From: Dermanyssus gallinae
Lineage: Eukaryota; Arthropoda; Arachnida; Mesostigmata; Dermanyssidae
Direction: 5' to 3'
Length of the DNA: 64,000 nt
NCBI GenBank assembly: GCA_003439945.1
Contig: QVRM01001757.1
Span: forward strand, 191,001 to 255,000
In this document: positions 35,000 through 47,359 of the stretch, piece by piece
How positions within the stretch are numbered: position 1 is the first letter of the stretch
How the letters are laid out: each line of letters starts with the position of its first letter
Translations under genes and position numbers: made by a program
The notes under the pieces: generated by a model
What the model saw: the letters and a program-made list of their open reading frames with translations, nothing else
Database searches by the model: none
Told to the model about the DNA's origin: nothing

Positions 35000-35983
35000 C
35001 TAAAAGGATTGTAGGCCTTTTCGGACTCTTTCTTCAACATGCCTGGAGAAGCTTGTGCCACGTGAAGAGAGCACGACCCCCAGGTAGGGAAAGTATGGAA
35101 CGATTTCGACTATTTCTGAATTCAGTCGGAGCTCATCGCTTTTGGCCAGTCTTCCTCCTCGTCGGAATTTCATCGCTTTTGTCTTGCTCGCATTGATCTT
35201 CAATTTGTTCCGGTTTACCAAGCCCTGTAGAGTTACAAGCGACTGCTGCAAGTGAAAGCGACTTCTGGAGAACAATACTAAATCATCCGCATGCATAAGC
35301 GTTTCCACTTGTGAATGCCGACTATGTATTTCCGCCGGGAGATCGCTTACCAACATTGAGAACGACAGAAAACTCAGGTTATCACCCTGAGCAACACCGG
35401 TGGTCTGAGTGATCGGCGCATGCTCAGCAACCTCATTGTCTATTATTACCAGTCCCTCTTGCAAGATGCTTCTTAGAAGCTCTAGCATGCTCAGTGAGAC
35501 TCCACTATGTGCCAGCTTGTCAAGAATGATCGTTCGCGAAGCCGTATCAAAGGCCGCCTTGAAGTCCACGAACACGGCGAATAGATAATTCCCCCTGACA
35601 CGAAGTATACGATTTACCGCGTTTAGAAGCACAGCGCACGCAGACATTGTTGATCTGCCTTTTCTGAATCCGTGTTGCTGCCCAGGAAGTGCCCCGGTAG
35701 TTTCTAAAAATACTTCTAGACGACGGGTTAAGATGGCCGACATAAGCTCATATATTACGCTCTTTTTCGTTATTCCTCGGTAGGATGATGGAGCCAGCGG
35801 ATCTCCCTTTCCCTTAGCAATGATACTTAGAAGACTGGTCCTCCATTCCACGGGTAATTGGGATGTTCTAAGCACTTCATTGAAAAGAGCAGTGAAATAC
35901 GGCACTAACAACGTGGCCTGCCGAAGATGTTCGTTTACCACTAGGTCAGGTCCGGGGGCCTTACCCAGCGGCGCCTTTACCAT
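35000..35983 (-). pseudogene. LINE copy C, reverse transcriptase domain
   Basis: Copies the element's RNA into DNA. The uninterrupted 327-residue frame has GKAPGPDLVVNEHL, the fingers motif SYRGITKKSVIYEL, LPGQQHGFRKGRSTMSAC, AVFVDFKAAFDT (first catalytic Asp), TGVAQGDNLS (family: GV-QGD-LSP) and LMHADDLVLFS near 35285 (the catalytic DD, with HADD for the usual YADD), then KLKINASKTKAM and YLGVVLS. The key aspartates are all present. It ends at a TAG; after that stop the same frame continues into the C-terminal region. Confidence 0.92.
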
Positions 35984-35991
35984 TGCTTCAG

Positions 35992-36650
35992 TTACTTCCG
36001 AGTCGATAAAAGGGCGAGACGGGCCTGGCGAGCTTCCTGGATTCGCTCGCTCAATGCAGAAAGTACTACAGGAGTATCGCTCAGAATGGTTAATGCACTC
36101 GCAAACATTTTACGGAAGTCCTCGTTTAACTTCTCAGACTGGATTGGACATGCAGTGGCGCGTCTATCGGCACGCAACCATTTGTGTGGTGATTGGTGTG
36201 CCTCGACCAGTACTGCCTTATTAAGTGGACAGTTGAGATCGCCGCAGAGTACAGTTATTTTCTGCAAGTCTACCATATCTAGACATGCTATTAGTTTCTC
36301 CAGCAGAGTTTCCGTATCCTCCGATGGACTAGAGTAGGCTGCAATCACGTTTATTGTGTCTCCCGTAAGGATTACGCAACTGTCTTCACTGTAGCTGGGA
36401 TGAATTCCAGGAAGTGTACTATTATATATGACAGCAACCCCTCCACTCGTTCGACCTGGTCCTTCTGACTGGGTACCTAGACATTCCGCCACACGCCAAT
36501 CGGGGATGACTGTGGGCTTGGTGGCCCAGGTCTCGGTAATAACTAACACGTCGAATTGATCCGTTAAGGGAAGTAATCGTTAACTCGATTTAATACCTTC
36601 ACAGTTCCACTGAAAGAATCTAATTGTCGACCGTTTGTTTTGACTAGATT
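35992..36650 (-). pseudogene. LINE copy C, APE-type endonuclease domain
   Basis: Cuts the target DNA to prime reverse transcription. Motifs: IRFFQWNCEGIKSS at the start, then an in-frame TAA, then LLPLTDQFDVLVITETWATK (catalytic Glu in ETW), GGVAVIYNSTLPGI, INVIAAYSSPSED and VLCGDLNCPL (metal-binding D-x-N). The usual final SDH motif is not seen. The frame reaches RIQEARQARLALL and stops at 35992, where a frameshift separates it from the reverse transcriptase. Confidence 0.85.
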
Positions 36651-36696
36651 GAGGTTTCTTTGATGCTAGGACGTCAGTAATTGTGGTGTAAGGCAG

Positions 36697-37020
36697 TCAC
36701 GATCCGTCTCGAGGCTTATCGCTCTTGGTTGACTCTGCACCAGACCTATACGACGACGCGCGAAGTGTTTCTCGCAGAGATGCTTCTATGGATTCTCGTG
36801 TTGACACTTCAAGAGGAGTGCTGTCGATAACTTTAGTCGGCTTGTCACTTTTCTCTTCTACGGAGACTCTGGGGAACAGGAAGGGAAGCAGCTTTTTAAT
36901 AACGCTGGTGACTGCTGTTTGAATCGCTTCTATTATGCAAGGAACGATTCTGTCCAGTAGCCCCTGTACTAGATCAGCAGCCATGTTGGCTGAGGGTACT
37001 ACTACTGAGGATACTATATA
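36697..37020 (-). pseudogene. LINE copy C, carboxy-terminal part of ORF1
   Basis: The frame reads NMAADLVQGLLDRIVPCIIE, then TAVTSVIKKLLPFLFP, then a Ser/Thr/Lys-rich end KSDKPRDGS and TGA. A hydrophobic amphipathic stretch followed by a charged tail fits an ORF1 protein end. No gag zinc knuckle is visible here. The 5' part is missing, and the frame runs into (TA)n. ORF2 follows in the same frame directly after the TGA. Confidence 0.6.
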
Positions 37021-37028
37021 TATATACA

Positions 37029-37059
<31 letters not shown>

Positions 37060-37696
37060 GGTGCGTGCTAGCGCCCTCGTCCCAACCTATTTTTCTCTAT
37101 AGAGTACGGAAAGAGCCGTCGAAGTGTCGTTGTCGGCGACAATAATAAAATTAATAATAATACTGGAGAGGTAAACATTCGTGACATTTTCGGGAAAGGC
37201 AGTCTTAAGCAGCCCTAACTATGAAGACAGTATCTGTTTAAGCAACGCCTAACGGCGCCGCGTCAACACCACCCACTAACACCTATAGCAACGATTGGAA
37301 AGCCGTGCACAAGTTTGCAGTATTAATGAATTAGCTTCAACCAGTAGTCTCAGATGATTATTTTTATTATTGTACACGTGGCATGGCACCAATGCTTCGA
37401 TCGATCTTAAGACTTCGGGGATGGTTAAGGAGTTTGATCCACGCCTGCCGAGCCTCGACTCGCTTGTGGTCGTGCTTCAGATGATTCGTTCGCATTTTGA
37501 CATTTAGTAGAAAGCTAGGAAACAGGTAGTTCAACCGCACTCATCCTAAGAAAACCTGGCACAATAATAATAATGATAATAATAACAGACAAACGGAAAA
37601 AATAAATGCCTTGAGAAAAACAATAATATTATATATAATATACTGAATAATAGTAACAATATATTAACATTTATGTTACACATGTATTAACATAAA

Positions 37697-37738
<42 letters not shown>

Positions 37739-38399
37739 GGCCAGGTAATTAGGGTTAGGCTAGCTGCTAAATGGGATCGGCCAACGTAGCACGTGGCCGA
37801 CACGTGAAATAGCTTTCAATTGACCGCAAATCGAACATCAACGGTGCTTGCTTTCGCGTATCGATTACATACAATGCAGTCATTAGATGCCGAGACTGAT
37901 ACGCCGCTGTCATCACGACACGCTTAATAGGACTGCTGTCAATTCTTGAGTAAAGCAAATAGTTAAAGGAGTCAAACGGTCCCCGGTGGAAATGGTTCTA
38001 ACTTCTGTTACACCAGAACCATGAAGCAATAGTACACACCACGGCAAATTAGGCCTAAAGGCTAACTCGAAGCGTACAGGGACGACCCACTGGCGTGTTT
38101 AGCCGCAACATGTCGTTTCAAAAGCGTTTTCAGTCAAAGAATACTAAAGCAGGTTGATTTTTAGCAGCGTTAAAATGCATACCAATAATCAAAATTAACA
38201 CGTAGACATAATGAGTTGGATAATAAAGAATTCTTCAATGCGTTACATCGTCTGAGACCAATATATGAGCCAAAGAATCAGCATAGTTGCTTCAAATTTC
38301 TTACAACTTAAGGTTAATACATCGAAAGTCTGATCATTGAAAGACTGTGGCTTCGTCCATATACCAAATGTCAATTCTTAGAAAAATAATAATAATAGC
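37021..38399. other. AT-rich intergenic DNA
   Basis: (TA)n at 37034-37060 and 37702-37735. No recognised coding sequence. Between them the DNA is rich in AATAAT runs (37.14, 37.56 and 37.62 kb). Confidence 0.45.
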
Positions 38400-40620
38400 A
38401 ATAGTTACGAACACTTCAAAGTCTCGCTGATTCGACCATACCTAGCACGATCGGCACTACCTTCATTTCACTAACGACCGCTGTGTTCAGCGTGCGCCAG
38501 GCAGAGATGAAATTAGCAGAGAGCGATATTCTTTCTGCTGCTCGATCGCTACTGTCCTCAGACACATTAGCACTACACGATGAACATACCGAGTCTGAGC
38601 TACAGAGCAAACACCTAGTTACTCCATCCGGATGTCACGAACAGTTAGACCATCTGCAACAGCTCGCCACTCCACCTGGATATTGAATTGAAGGACCTCT
38701 CGTTTTTGAGACCATTCGATCTTTCCCTTTTGCAAGTGGAGCCGGTTTAGACGGCCTACAGCCTCGACATCTTCGGGACATGCTTAGCCAGACGATTCCA
38801 TCCTCAGAGCGTCTACTGGACAAGCTGGGCATTTTTATGGCTAGAGTGCTAATGGGGCTTTGTTATCGTTCTGCCAACCCGCTTACTACGGTGCAAGTTT
38901 AACTGCCTTCCGAAAGAAAGATAATTCTATTAAGCCCATAGAATGCGGACTAACTCTACGAAAAATGACTTCAAAGATCGCGATGCCTATGAACGAACGG
39001 GCCATTGTTGCTGCGGTTTCACCCCATCAAATGGGTGTTGCCATTAGAGGAGGAGCAGAGGCTAGTGTATACGCTACACGCGCTTTTCTGGTAACAGAAG
39101 GTCAGACAAAAGTACTAGTCTAACTAGACTTCCGAAACGCAAATATGACCATAAAGTCGCAAACTGGCATTCAGCAGAGAGATCCATTGGGACAAGCTCT
39201 GTTCTGCCTTGGCATTTCTGATCTGGTATCAAGCCTACAGAGCCTTTTTAATGTCTGGTACCTAGACGACGCTGTCTTGGGAGATCCCGCGAATGTCGTG
39301 GCGTGAGATTTACAAACTAGCTTGAACTTCGTGGATCGCGCGACCGAATGCGAGGTTTTCGCTGTTGGAGGTACCCCTCAAGAACAAGCGCAAGCTATAC
39401 AAGAAATTATGGAAGCACTTCCTGGGATATCTCGTGTAACTCAGGGTAACCTAGATGTTCTAGGTTCTCCTGCAATGCCCGAAGGAGTTCCACGCGCTCT
39501 CGATGCTAAACAACAGACCCTGATAAAGATCCGCCAACGAATGACAAGTATGCACCCGCAGGTGGCTCTGTGCCTATGGGAAACACAGTCTTGGTTCAGC
39601 AAGGTTTGTCTGCATGCTACGAACATGTCAGACTCTGAAATATATGGAAGGTCTTGCAGCCTACGACGAGACCATCAGAGGCATTCTAAGCGAGATACTA
39701 AACATTAACTTAGAAGGAAACATGAGGGAGAGAGCTAGGTGAGGATGCAAAGATTGAACTAAAAAAGGCAACTGTGGTGGCAGATACCACAGTCAGGCAA
39801 CTCGATCCGGCCCTCTGAGAGAACACGTGAGTCAAAAACTTCTTGACGCTTATAAAACTAAGAAGTCCGCACGATATAATGAATAGCCTAACAACAGCAA
39901 GAGAGCGTGCCGTCTTTCTAGCAACTCAACGTTTCTTCAGCGGGGGCTGGCTTCAAGCTCTGCCCTCCCGTCAGCTTGGCACCATGCTGGACCCAAATTC
40001 CTGCCGCACGGTGTCAGCTCTTAGAATAGCCAGCCCTTCGCGTGTCTGTCATGCGGCCAACCTGTTGACTTTGACGGTCTACACCCGTTAAGCTGTCTGA
40101 GAAGTCCCGGCAGGCTCACAAGACACGCTGAACTCAACGCCATAGTAAGAAGAGCTCTTAGAAGGGCAGGGATACCAACTTCACCCGAGCCAAGGGTCTT
40201 AATGGCAGCAGTGAGTTACGACCTGACGGGGTCACCATCCCGCTCTGGTCACACGAAAAAAGCCTTGTATGGAAGGTAACGATTTTATTCACGGCGGCCT
40301 TATCGCATTTACGCGACAGCGCAGTTGAATCTGGATGGGTAGCAGAGCGCGCAGACTCTGAAATACGAAGGAAGTATCTAGAGCTATCTAGAAGCTACCA
40401 CTATGCACCCATTACAATAGAGACAATCGGCCCCATCAGCACAGGTACAGCCAAAATCCTGAAAGACATCGGAAAACGAATAGAATACGTTACGGGCAAT
40501 CAACGCGAGGCCTGTTTTTGAGACAGATGATGTCTTTGGCCGTTTGTAGAGCGGCAGGCTATTTTACAAGTAGAGCCGGCTGTGTGCAAATTTTTTCATC
40601 ATGCAACCAGCTGATATTGT
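38400..40620 (+). mobile_element. LINE family Y, longest copy E
   Basis: Degenerate non-LTR retrotransposon, + strand. In order: RQAEMKLAESDILSAARSLL then LSSDTLALHD (pre-RT), RSFPFASGAGLDGLQPRHLR, YYGASLTAFRKKD then IKPIECGLTLRKMTSKIAMP, AIRGGAEASVYATRAFLVTE, KVLV-stop-LDFRNAN (first catalytic Asp), an apparent deletion, GIQQRDPLGQALFCLGIS, WYLDDAVLGDP with the catalytic DD at 39265-39270, GGWLQALPSRQLGTMLD, GLHPLSCLRSPGRLTRHAEL, and YAPITIETIGPIS near 40400-40440. Many stops and frameshifts. Family level is clear from block order; I do not assign a clade. Confidence 0.88.
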
Positions 40621-41233
40621 TTCTTAACGCTTCACACTTATAACAGGGTTGGCACTTTAGGTAATTATTTTCGGCTATTCTAGATACGTAGACAGGAAGG
40701 AAAATGCGATCATTCACTGTCTAGAAAAGCTCACCGGTGGCCGCAGTTCTGCCGAGTACACTTTGGACGTGATGCTAAATTTCGAATCTCGAGATTCTGA
40801 CTAAGCTGATGTCTAGCCGATGATTTACTGGTGCCGTAACCATGGGAGATTTAGTTAGACCCGGCGCGTTTGTCTGTTCTAGTTCCTTGTCTCGCGGTCG
40901 GGTTGGCTTATCGAACTGAGGAAATATAGTTCGGTTCTCCATCCATCCGGTTCTATACCTCATATATTTCGGGCAAGTGACACCTTTATCTCGTCTCTGT
41001 ATTCACGCTAAAGTAAATCACGCTTGCTGACAAACATGTCGCCAACCGGCAAATTAGAGAAGCTCGCACAGAGGCACTTTTAAACTCGTTCACGTGCACA
41101 TTTCTTTCTCTCTTGATCTACATATCCATCCGTATATATAAAAAATATATATATATATATTGTGTTGAGTGATATTTTATCAGAAAATACAGGACAAATG
41201 TTTAACTGGCTGAGTTAACCTATCTATAAGCAA

Positions 41234-41278
<45 letters not shown>

Positions 41279-42196
41279 CACGCGCTCTAAACAAACAGCA
41301 ACGGTGTACGTGTTCTAACTGCAGCTGCGCGAGTAGTGTTCCCAAACCACCCTGGTGACTCGATTTATTTCTCTTCTCTCTTTTCCTCTGTCTCTCACCA
41401 GAGATAGATATATCTCTGATGTATTCAGGTATCGCAGTCAATAGATAGATAGATAAAAAAAAAACAAGCTAGCGAGATTACTAAATAATCGAGACTCGGC
41501 CGATGTTTTCGAATCATCCGTCGTCTGTTCGATGGGTTCGTAGTCGTCGTCGTTTTTAAAAGAGACGGAACCAAACCTCCACGGCTAATCGGACTGTGCT
41601 CCGCGCCGGTCCTCGGGCCATCTGTGCTAAGACTTCTTGTCGCAGATACAGTACCTAACTGGGTATGCCGGATGGGTTAGCCGAGCCGCTGCAGCTTCAA
41701 TCGACCGCGCTGATGACCAAGCGTGCCTGCGTTCTGACACGCGCACGACACATTCATCCTTCATCAGCGGGGATCAGGGGTGGGAGGGGGAGTGGTCTGA
41801 AGTCTGAATTCAACGCAGAGTCCCAACGCGTCGCATTGTATCGAAGTGGGCATACACACAGGCCGAACAGATAGAACAATACAACGCACCAATCGAAACA
41901 AAACAACAACAACAACAACAACGGCAACAACAACGACGAGAAGGACAGTTAGAATGCGATCCCCTCGGTCCTCCGCCGAAGAGTGGAGTAACTACACTCA
42001 CAGATGTACTCTCAGCGTACGATGCAGTTCTTGTTGTGGTTAGCACAACAGACGCGCCGGGCCCGACTGTTGTTGTGTCAAGGCAACGGCAACCGCATCA
42101 GGGTCTTTCGTCGTCAGACAAACACGCTGCTCGAGATTCTGAATCCTCTCTTTTTGCCTCGTCGGGACGGTCGAATGCAGGGTGCTGCTTATGCTA

Positions 42197-42245
42197 CTCT
42201 TGTTGTTGTTGTTGTTGCTGCTGCTGCTGCTGCTGCTGTTGCTGC

Positions 42246-42297
<52 letters not shown>

Positions 42298-42305
42298 GCT
42301 GCAGA
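42197..42305 (+). repeat. GTT/GCT triplet array
   Basis: About 35 triplets: GTT block, GCT block, then a longer GTT block, ending GCTGCAGATGCTGC. All six frames are open across it, giving spurious poly-Cys, poly-Val and poly-Asn strings. Confidence 0.95.
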
Positions 42306-44116
42306 TGCTGCTAGAAGATGTTGTTCGCCCCATCAAAAAAGGACGACTCTAACGTGAATAACACGATGCGTGATGTAAGCATACTTGCAAACACACAAGA
42401 AAGCTCTCTTGTATGGCATTCATTTTTTCGTTATTGTGACACAGCAATACTCAACCATTATCAGTCAAAATCGATAAATGCAAATTGCGAGATCGTGTTT
42501 TGCAACCAAATATCAAATTGAGAGCATAGCTGCCTGAAGGCTTCAGGCCTGAAGAGCAGTTTCGGAGAGATTAATATTTATTGCGGCGTAACTGCGCCTT
42601 ACAGATGTCACCATATATAGGATGCCACGCGTCCTGTACGTGTTGGTAGTTAATTCAATTAGATGGAGTAGTTAGAGCAGGTATGAATGTGCTAGATGAT
42701 CCTAATGAAAGGTCACCTCGAATTGATTGCAAGTACGTGAGGTGCGGTACGCTTTTATCGAGACTTGTTAACTAACGCACCGGGCATTAAGCTGGGCATA
42801 ATATTGCCAATAATAGAATAAACTCGTGTCTACTATAAAACGGCCAACCAAAATTTTAGGATGACAAGTTCTGCTTGTGATTTACTCTACAATGCCCATT
42901 GAATAGAATGGTTAAATAAATATCAAACCAAACGTTTGGCAGTTGACCGTTCGGCGTGACCATCATAGTTCGAAAACAAAACTCGAAACAGTAATTCGTC
43001 GTTGTCTGAGGAACCCGAGTCTTTAGAGTGGATCACACGCCAGCATATTAGGCTAAGTGTAATTCTTAGGTAGCAAATTAGTTGATTGCATTAGTCTTCA
43101 CCTATGCAAACGCGTATGTCAAGCGGTGTCGATCATTTAAGAGAATCCGCAACATAGGTCCAGCTCTCGTTTATGTACGAGATAATGCTAACCGTTGAGA
43201 AAGGAAAAAGAAGAAATATTGCCCCTGCTCGTTAGTGCAGAGGAAGCAAGTCGACTTTATTGACAAAAATATTCAAACGCACACGTTTCCAATAACATCT
43301 CGCTGAATCGCGCTGTGATTACTCTTCAGCGCTACGGTTGCTCACCGGTCACTGAGTCGGCCTTCATTGCACTACTGTCTCTATAGGGTTCATTCAATTC
43401 GACGCGACTATGATGCTGTTTCTGATAGATAGATAGATAGATATATAGATAGATATCATGATTATATCTTGCTCGCTCATATTCGACGAGACCCCTTTGC
43501 CCAAAAACGTTCTAAGTAGAAAGCCGATATGAACAGGGAAGTGACTCACATTGCCTCAAGGTATGAGACACATCGATCAGCCACGAATGCCGCGGGTACC
43601 GACGCAATGCCCTTTGCGACATGGTAGAGAGATTATTCACTCGACTGCCGCACCTGAAACGTCACAGAGGCAGGAGCCCGGTTAAAATAAGCTTTGTCCT
43701 AACAAATTTTCAAATTGAAATCGCGCGCTCTTCCTTAGAGTGGTACTAAGACCGACAATGCTGTCCGCGTTTGGCTCAAATGTCTACTAAGAGAACGTTA
43801 ACAACAACTCTGTTACTTGACAAGCCCTGCCTGCAGCTTACCTATGAGCCTTGTACAATGTAGCCGGATTCCTTTCGACTAGGCTGCGCAAATGAGGCAA
43901 AATAGGCGATCTGTCGAAACGATACTTTGCGGCGAAAAGGTTTTAGACGTGCGTAAGTGTTGGGAGAATTAAGGTGTGGCGAAATTATTTTGTTCCTGGC
44001 TACATTTGAGCGATGGATAGCTCAGGTGTCGAAAACTCTTATAAAATACATTATTGTAGAGACTATGATTACTGGTGTTTCGACACATGTGCGTATGTAA
44101 GAATAACCAATTATAA

Positions 44117-44160
<44 letters not shown>

Positions 44161-44324
44161 TTTAACATATAATAGTAGAAATAATACGAAGGTAGCACCT
44201 TGTGGCAAGACGCTCAGCTTAAAACGGTCACTTACCTTCAGATCTCTATAGTATTTGTTTTGAGGTCTACTTTAAGCTACATTCGAAAATCGCGCGAAAG
44301 TCGAATTTGAACCCCTGCGCGATC

Positions 44325-44327
<3 letters not shown>

Positions 44328-44392
<65 letters not shown>
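44328..44392. repeat. (TA)n microsatellite, one of the longest pure runs here
   Basis: About 32 uninterrupted TA units. Confidence 0.95.
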
Positions 44393-44394
<2 letters not shown>

Positions 44395-46529
44395 GCCCTT
44401 ATAATATCCTTTGAAACAGAGTTGCCTCATTAGCTTCTACGTTCGGCTATTAATAAGCTCAGCAGGACTTTCGGTCTCCACACTTTATTGCTAGCTTTAA
44501 ATGCCGCTGTTGGTTTCCGCGTACGCCAACGATGAGCCAACTCCTCTAGCGTTTCCCAATAGTTCCTAAACGTTACGAGTTAAAACAGCAGCCCGGGACT
44601 CCTAGAAGCCGCCCCGACAGTGACGATGCAATCCGCGTCTGAAGGCGTCATTTTGTCGCTCTAATAAAACACGAATGGTGACGAAACATATTTGCGTTAT
44701 TATTTTGCGTGCCTGCTTAGCGGAAAAGCAGAGACCCCGCTATGCCTCTAAACAACGCTTTCTTATTTTGACAGAGTACGCAGAGAATCAGGCTATACTG
44801 TAACTCTTAGCTATGCTGGTAGGCGTTCCGGTGATAATAAACTAAATGGTCGGCAGCGGAGAGAAAAGAAAATATTTGCGGCGCGCACACTTGAGTGTCG
44901 GGCAGCGCCTGCTTTGGCCCGCGCCTAGAAATTCACGCATGGGCTTCTCTAGCAAAAGGGATCAGGTTAGAGTCGGCTTTATCGGCAACGACTTATCCGC
45001 AAAGTTCCGTCTGGGCTCGCACAATAAAACGCGCACGTTGAGAATGATGTAGAGGTTGAGGCAGCTGCGGGAGATGGCACATTATTATATTTGGAACCTG
45101 GCTTCCAAGGATTCAGCGTAGGGAACCCTTGAACGGATCATTTAGAAGCGTGCTTACCAAGAGTCTTATCAAAACTCTCCAGTAGCCAAATGATGTATCC
45201 CTGTCTCTGCCTAATTCATTACTCGATCAGTGTACCAATATTTTGTTTGAGGTTATAGCTTTATATTCTAGTAAAGTTACCCTGGAATTAGCCCGGCATT
45301 TTACTGGACATTCTCGGATGTGGTATTGTATTGTGGTCTTTCGGTTCGTGGAACCCTCCAGAAATGGCTGGTCCCTACACTGGACCCCCCGTAATGGTGC
45401 ACACGTTCGCAGGGACCCAAATGTCATGGTCCGACAGTGAATGATTGATCACATTGAATAAATATTAATTGTGGTCTTTTAGTCCATATTGTCGACTACA
45501 AGCACGGCCCAGCGCTGTCCCGCACACATGGAAGTTAAGACGACAAAATTTGAAAAAGATGACACGCAGTTTTTAGTACAAAGACTCGTACCATAGGAAC
45601 AAAGCAATAACATCCTTGTCATGAACAACAAAGGAGACACAGTAGAAGTAGCTGTTGCTCATGTACATGGCTTACCCCATTTTGGCCTAGACGCAACTCG
45701 ACAAATACTGTGAGCTTATTTTAATCATTCCGCAAACTGTAAGACTGAATATTGGCGCAAGCCCTGGATTAACCAATAATTTTGCTTTCTAGTTACGCTT
45801 ATATAGTTTCGCGACTACTGTGCTCTCTCTCTGCAATTCAAGCCTATTTATAGACAAAGTGACTGCTTTAATTATGAATGGCACCAATTGGTTTCATACG
45901 AAAGTAAACTTTCTTGTCGCCCAGTGAGAACCACATGTACTCCTCTTGTAGCGTCTTGTTAGCTCATAAAGAAAGAGCTTATGATATGCATGCCGGCATG
46001 ATCAAAGCCAGAAGTTTCGTGTCTTCCATCAACGGGTTACAAAATTCGAGAAACGAGAAGCCTTAAGTAGCTGTTCCCCAACAGCCCATGCTAGCTCATG
46101 TCTGGATGGACTTAAACCCAGACGACATAAATAGCCATTTGGCCCAAGGGACCTCGCCACCATTTGCGCAAGCCTTCATTGCGTTTGTAATCATTTGCGG
46201 CCAATACTTGCTGTCCCAACGCTCGTGCTGAACTGACAATACGGGATGCTAGACAAACGCTTTCAGCGTTAGCATTGTAGGATGAGACTTAACTCTTGGC
46301 CTTATCTATTACCAGGGGTCCTGTAAGGCGAGCCTAGACGACCGTTGGTATTTTAGGCATCTAGGCTTGACTAATTATTTAGTAGGGATCTTAAGGAGGC
46401 TTCTAAGAAGCGTCGGAGTCGTCTGTAAGCACAAAAGTAGGAAGATCTTTGTATTTTTGAGTGAATACGCAATATTTCACCCTCAAGCTTCTGGTCAATT
46501 CCGGTAAATTATTTTAGAATATGTATATA

Positions 46530-47045
46530 TATCATGATGGTTGACCGCCAGTTGAAGCTGCGCGAAATCATAAGAGAGATGGGCATTAACGACGGTAAAG
46601 TATTTCAAATATTGCAATCGTATTTACGCCGGAAAAAAAAAGAAAAGCAAGTGAAATGCAAAGGTAAAGCTAAGCAAGTACTGACACGCGTGTCAATTCC
46701 GGAGTACAATCTGAAACTTTTGAGACTAAATCCGCAAACATTTTTGAGAATTGATTCGTAACCGCCGATCCACTTCTTCACTCCAGAACGGGAAGATGCC
46801 ACCAGGAAGGTGACTGCTCGCGGCGAAAGGTCTCCCAGCAGGCTAAGCGAGGCCTCTTTTTGCCATTTACGCGAACAAGAGTTACAAATTGGCCATGTAC
46901 TCCCACATTCATCGGGCCTGGCCTTGTGCGGCTATAATTTGCTTGGAAGCCTCACGAAATGTTTCCTCGGAGATATAGTGATGTGATATACGAAATATTT
47001 TGGGTTAAACGATTTTGAATTTTTGGCTTGTCGTATGAAAACTGT
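46530..47045 (+). pseudogene. Mariner transposase relic (internal deletion)
   Basis: The frame reads MVDRQLKLREIIREMGINDG then KVFQILQSYL, a helix-turn-helix like the mariner second HTH (TVR-IAEELNI-KETV-KIL). It continues VSIPEYNLKLLRLNPQTFL then RIDS-stop-PPIHFFTPE, matching the region with the first catalytic site (family: DESWIHYFTPE). After a jump VLPHSSGLALCGYNLLGSL resembles LLPHPPYSPDLAPSDYFLF. The central part is deleted and frames are broken. A degraded mariner, + strand, close to a second one in the opposite orientation. Confidence 0.65.
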
Positions 47046-47359
47046 GACGTGCTTAAGATGTCAACGAGACGAACATTGGAGCCTACAGATGGCAACATAC
47101 ATAGAAGAGAAAATTGCATCTTTGTCTTTTCTGGAAGAGACAGCTATACTGGTGGCGGAATAATGCCCAGAGAAAACATTCAAGGCCACTTGTCTCATAA
47201 ACGACAAAAAGGCTCCAGAGGGGCCGATATTCTCTTTGCCCATTTATTGCTTCTAGTCCGTGCTACAAACCTTTTGATGCACTTAGGATATACAAAGGCA
47301 GCTCGAAATGTTCTATTATATATATATATATATATATATATAAACAAGGGTATTTATTT

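Larger units (their letters stand above)
34391..37020 (-). mobile_element. LINE family X, copy C (ORF1 end, EN, RT, C-terminus)
   Basis: The longest family X copy, minus strand, about 2.6 kb. In 5' to 3' order: end of ORF1, apurinic-type endonuclease, reverse transcriptase, C-terminal region, and a 3' UTR ending TTAATAAAACTACTAG that resembles copies A and B. (TA)n tracts abut both ends. The ORF2 frame is broken by a TAA at 36580-36582, a frameshift near 35.99 kb, a TAG at 35000-35002 and a shift near 34.64 kb, so it is inactive but recent enough to read easily. The EN-RT layout and terminal Cys-rich knuckle fit the Jockey/I/CR1-like LINEs; I cannot assign the clade. Confidence 0.9.
40621..46529. 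other. 5.9 kb without a recognised gene
   Basis: Microsatellites: TA at 41143-41160, 41238-41277, 44126-44157 and 44328-44392; GATA at 41440-41455 and 43425-43456; GTT/GCT at 42197-42305; CAA near 41.90 kb. A + frame at 44846-45052 and a segment at 45.6-45.75 kb reading VEVAVAHVHGLPHFGLDATR are unassigned; the latter weakly recalls an integrase zinc region but I do not claim it. Confidence 0.4.

Noticed and set aside
45600..45720. LTR-retrotransposon integrase zinc region
   Set aside because: The string VHGLPHFGLDATRQIL is suggestive only; no second motif, no LTRs and no neighbouring catalytic core were found.
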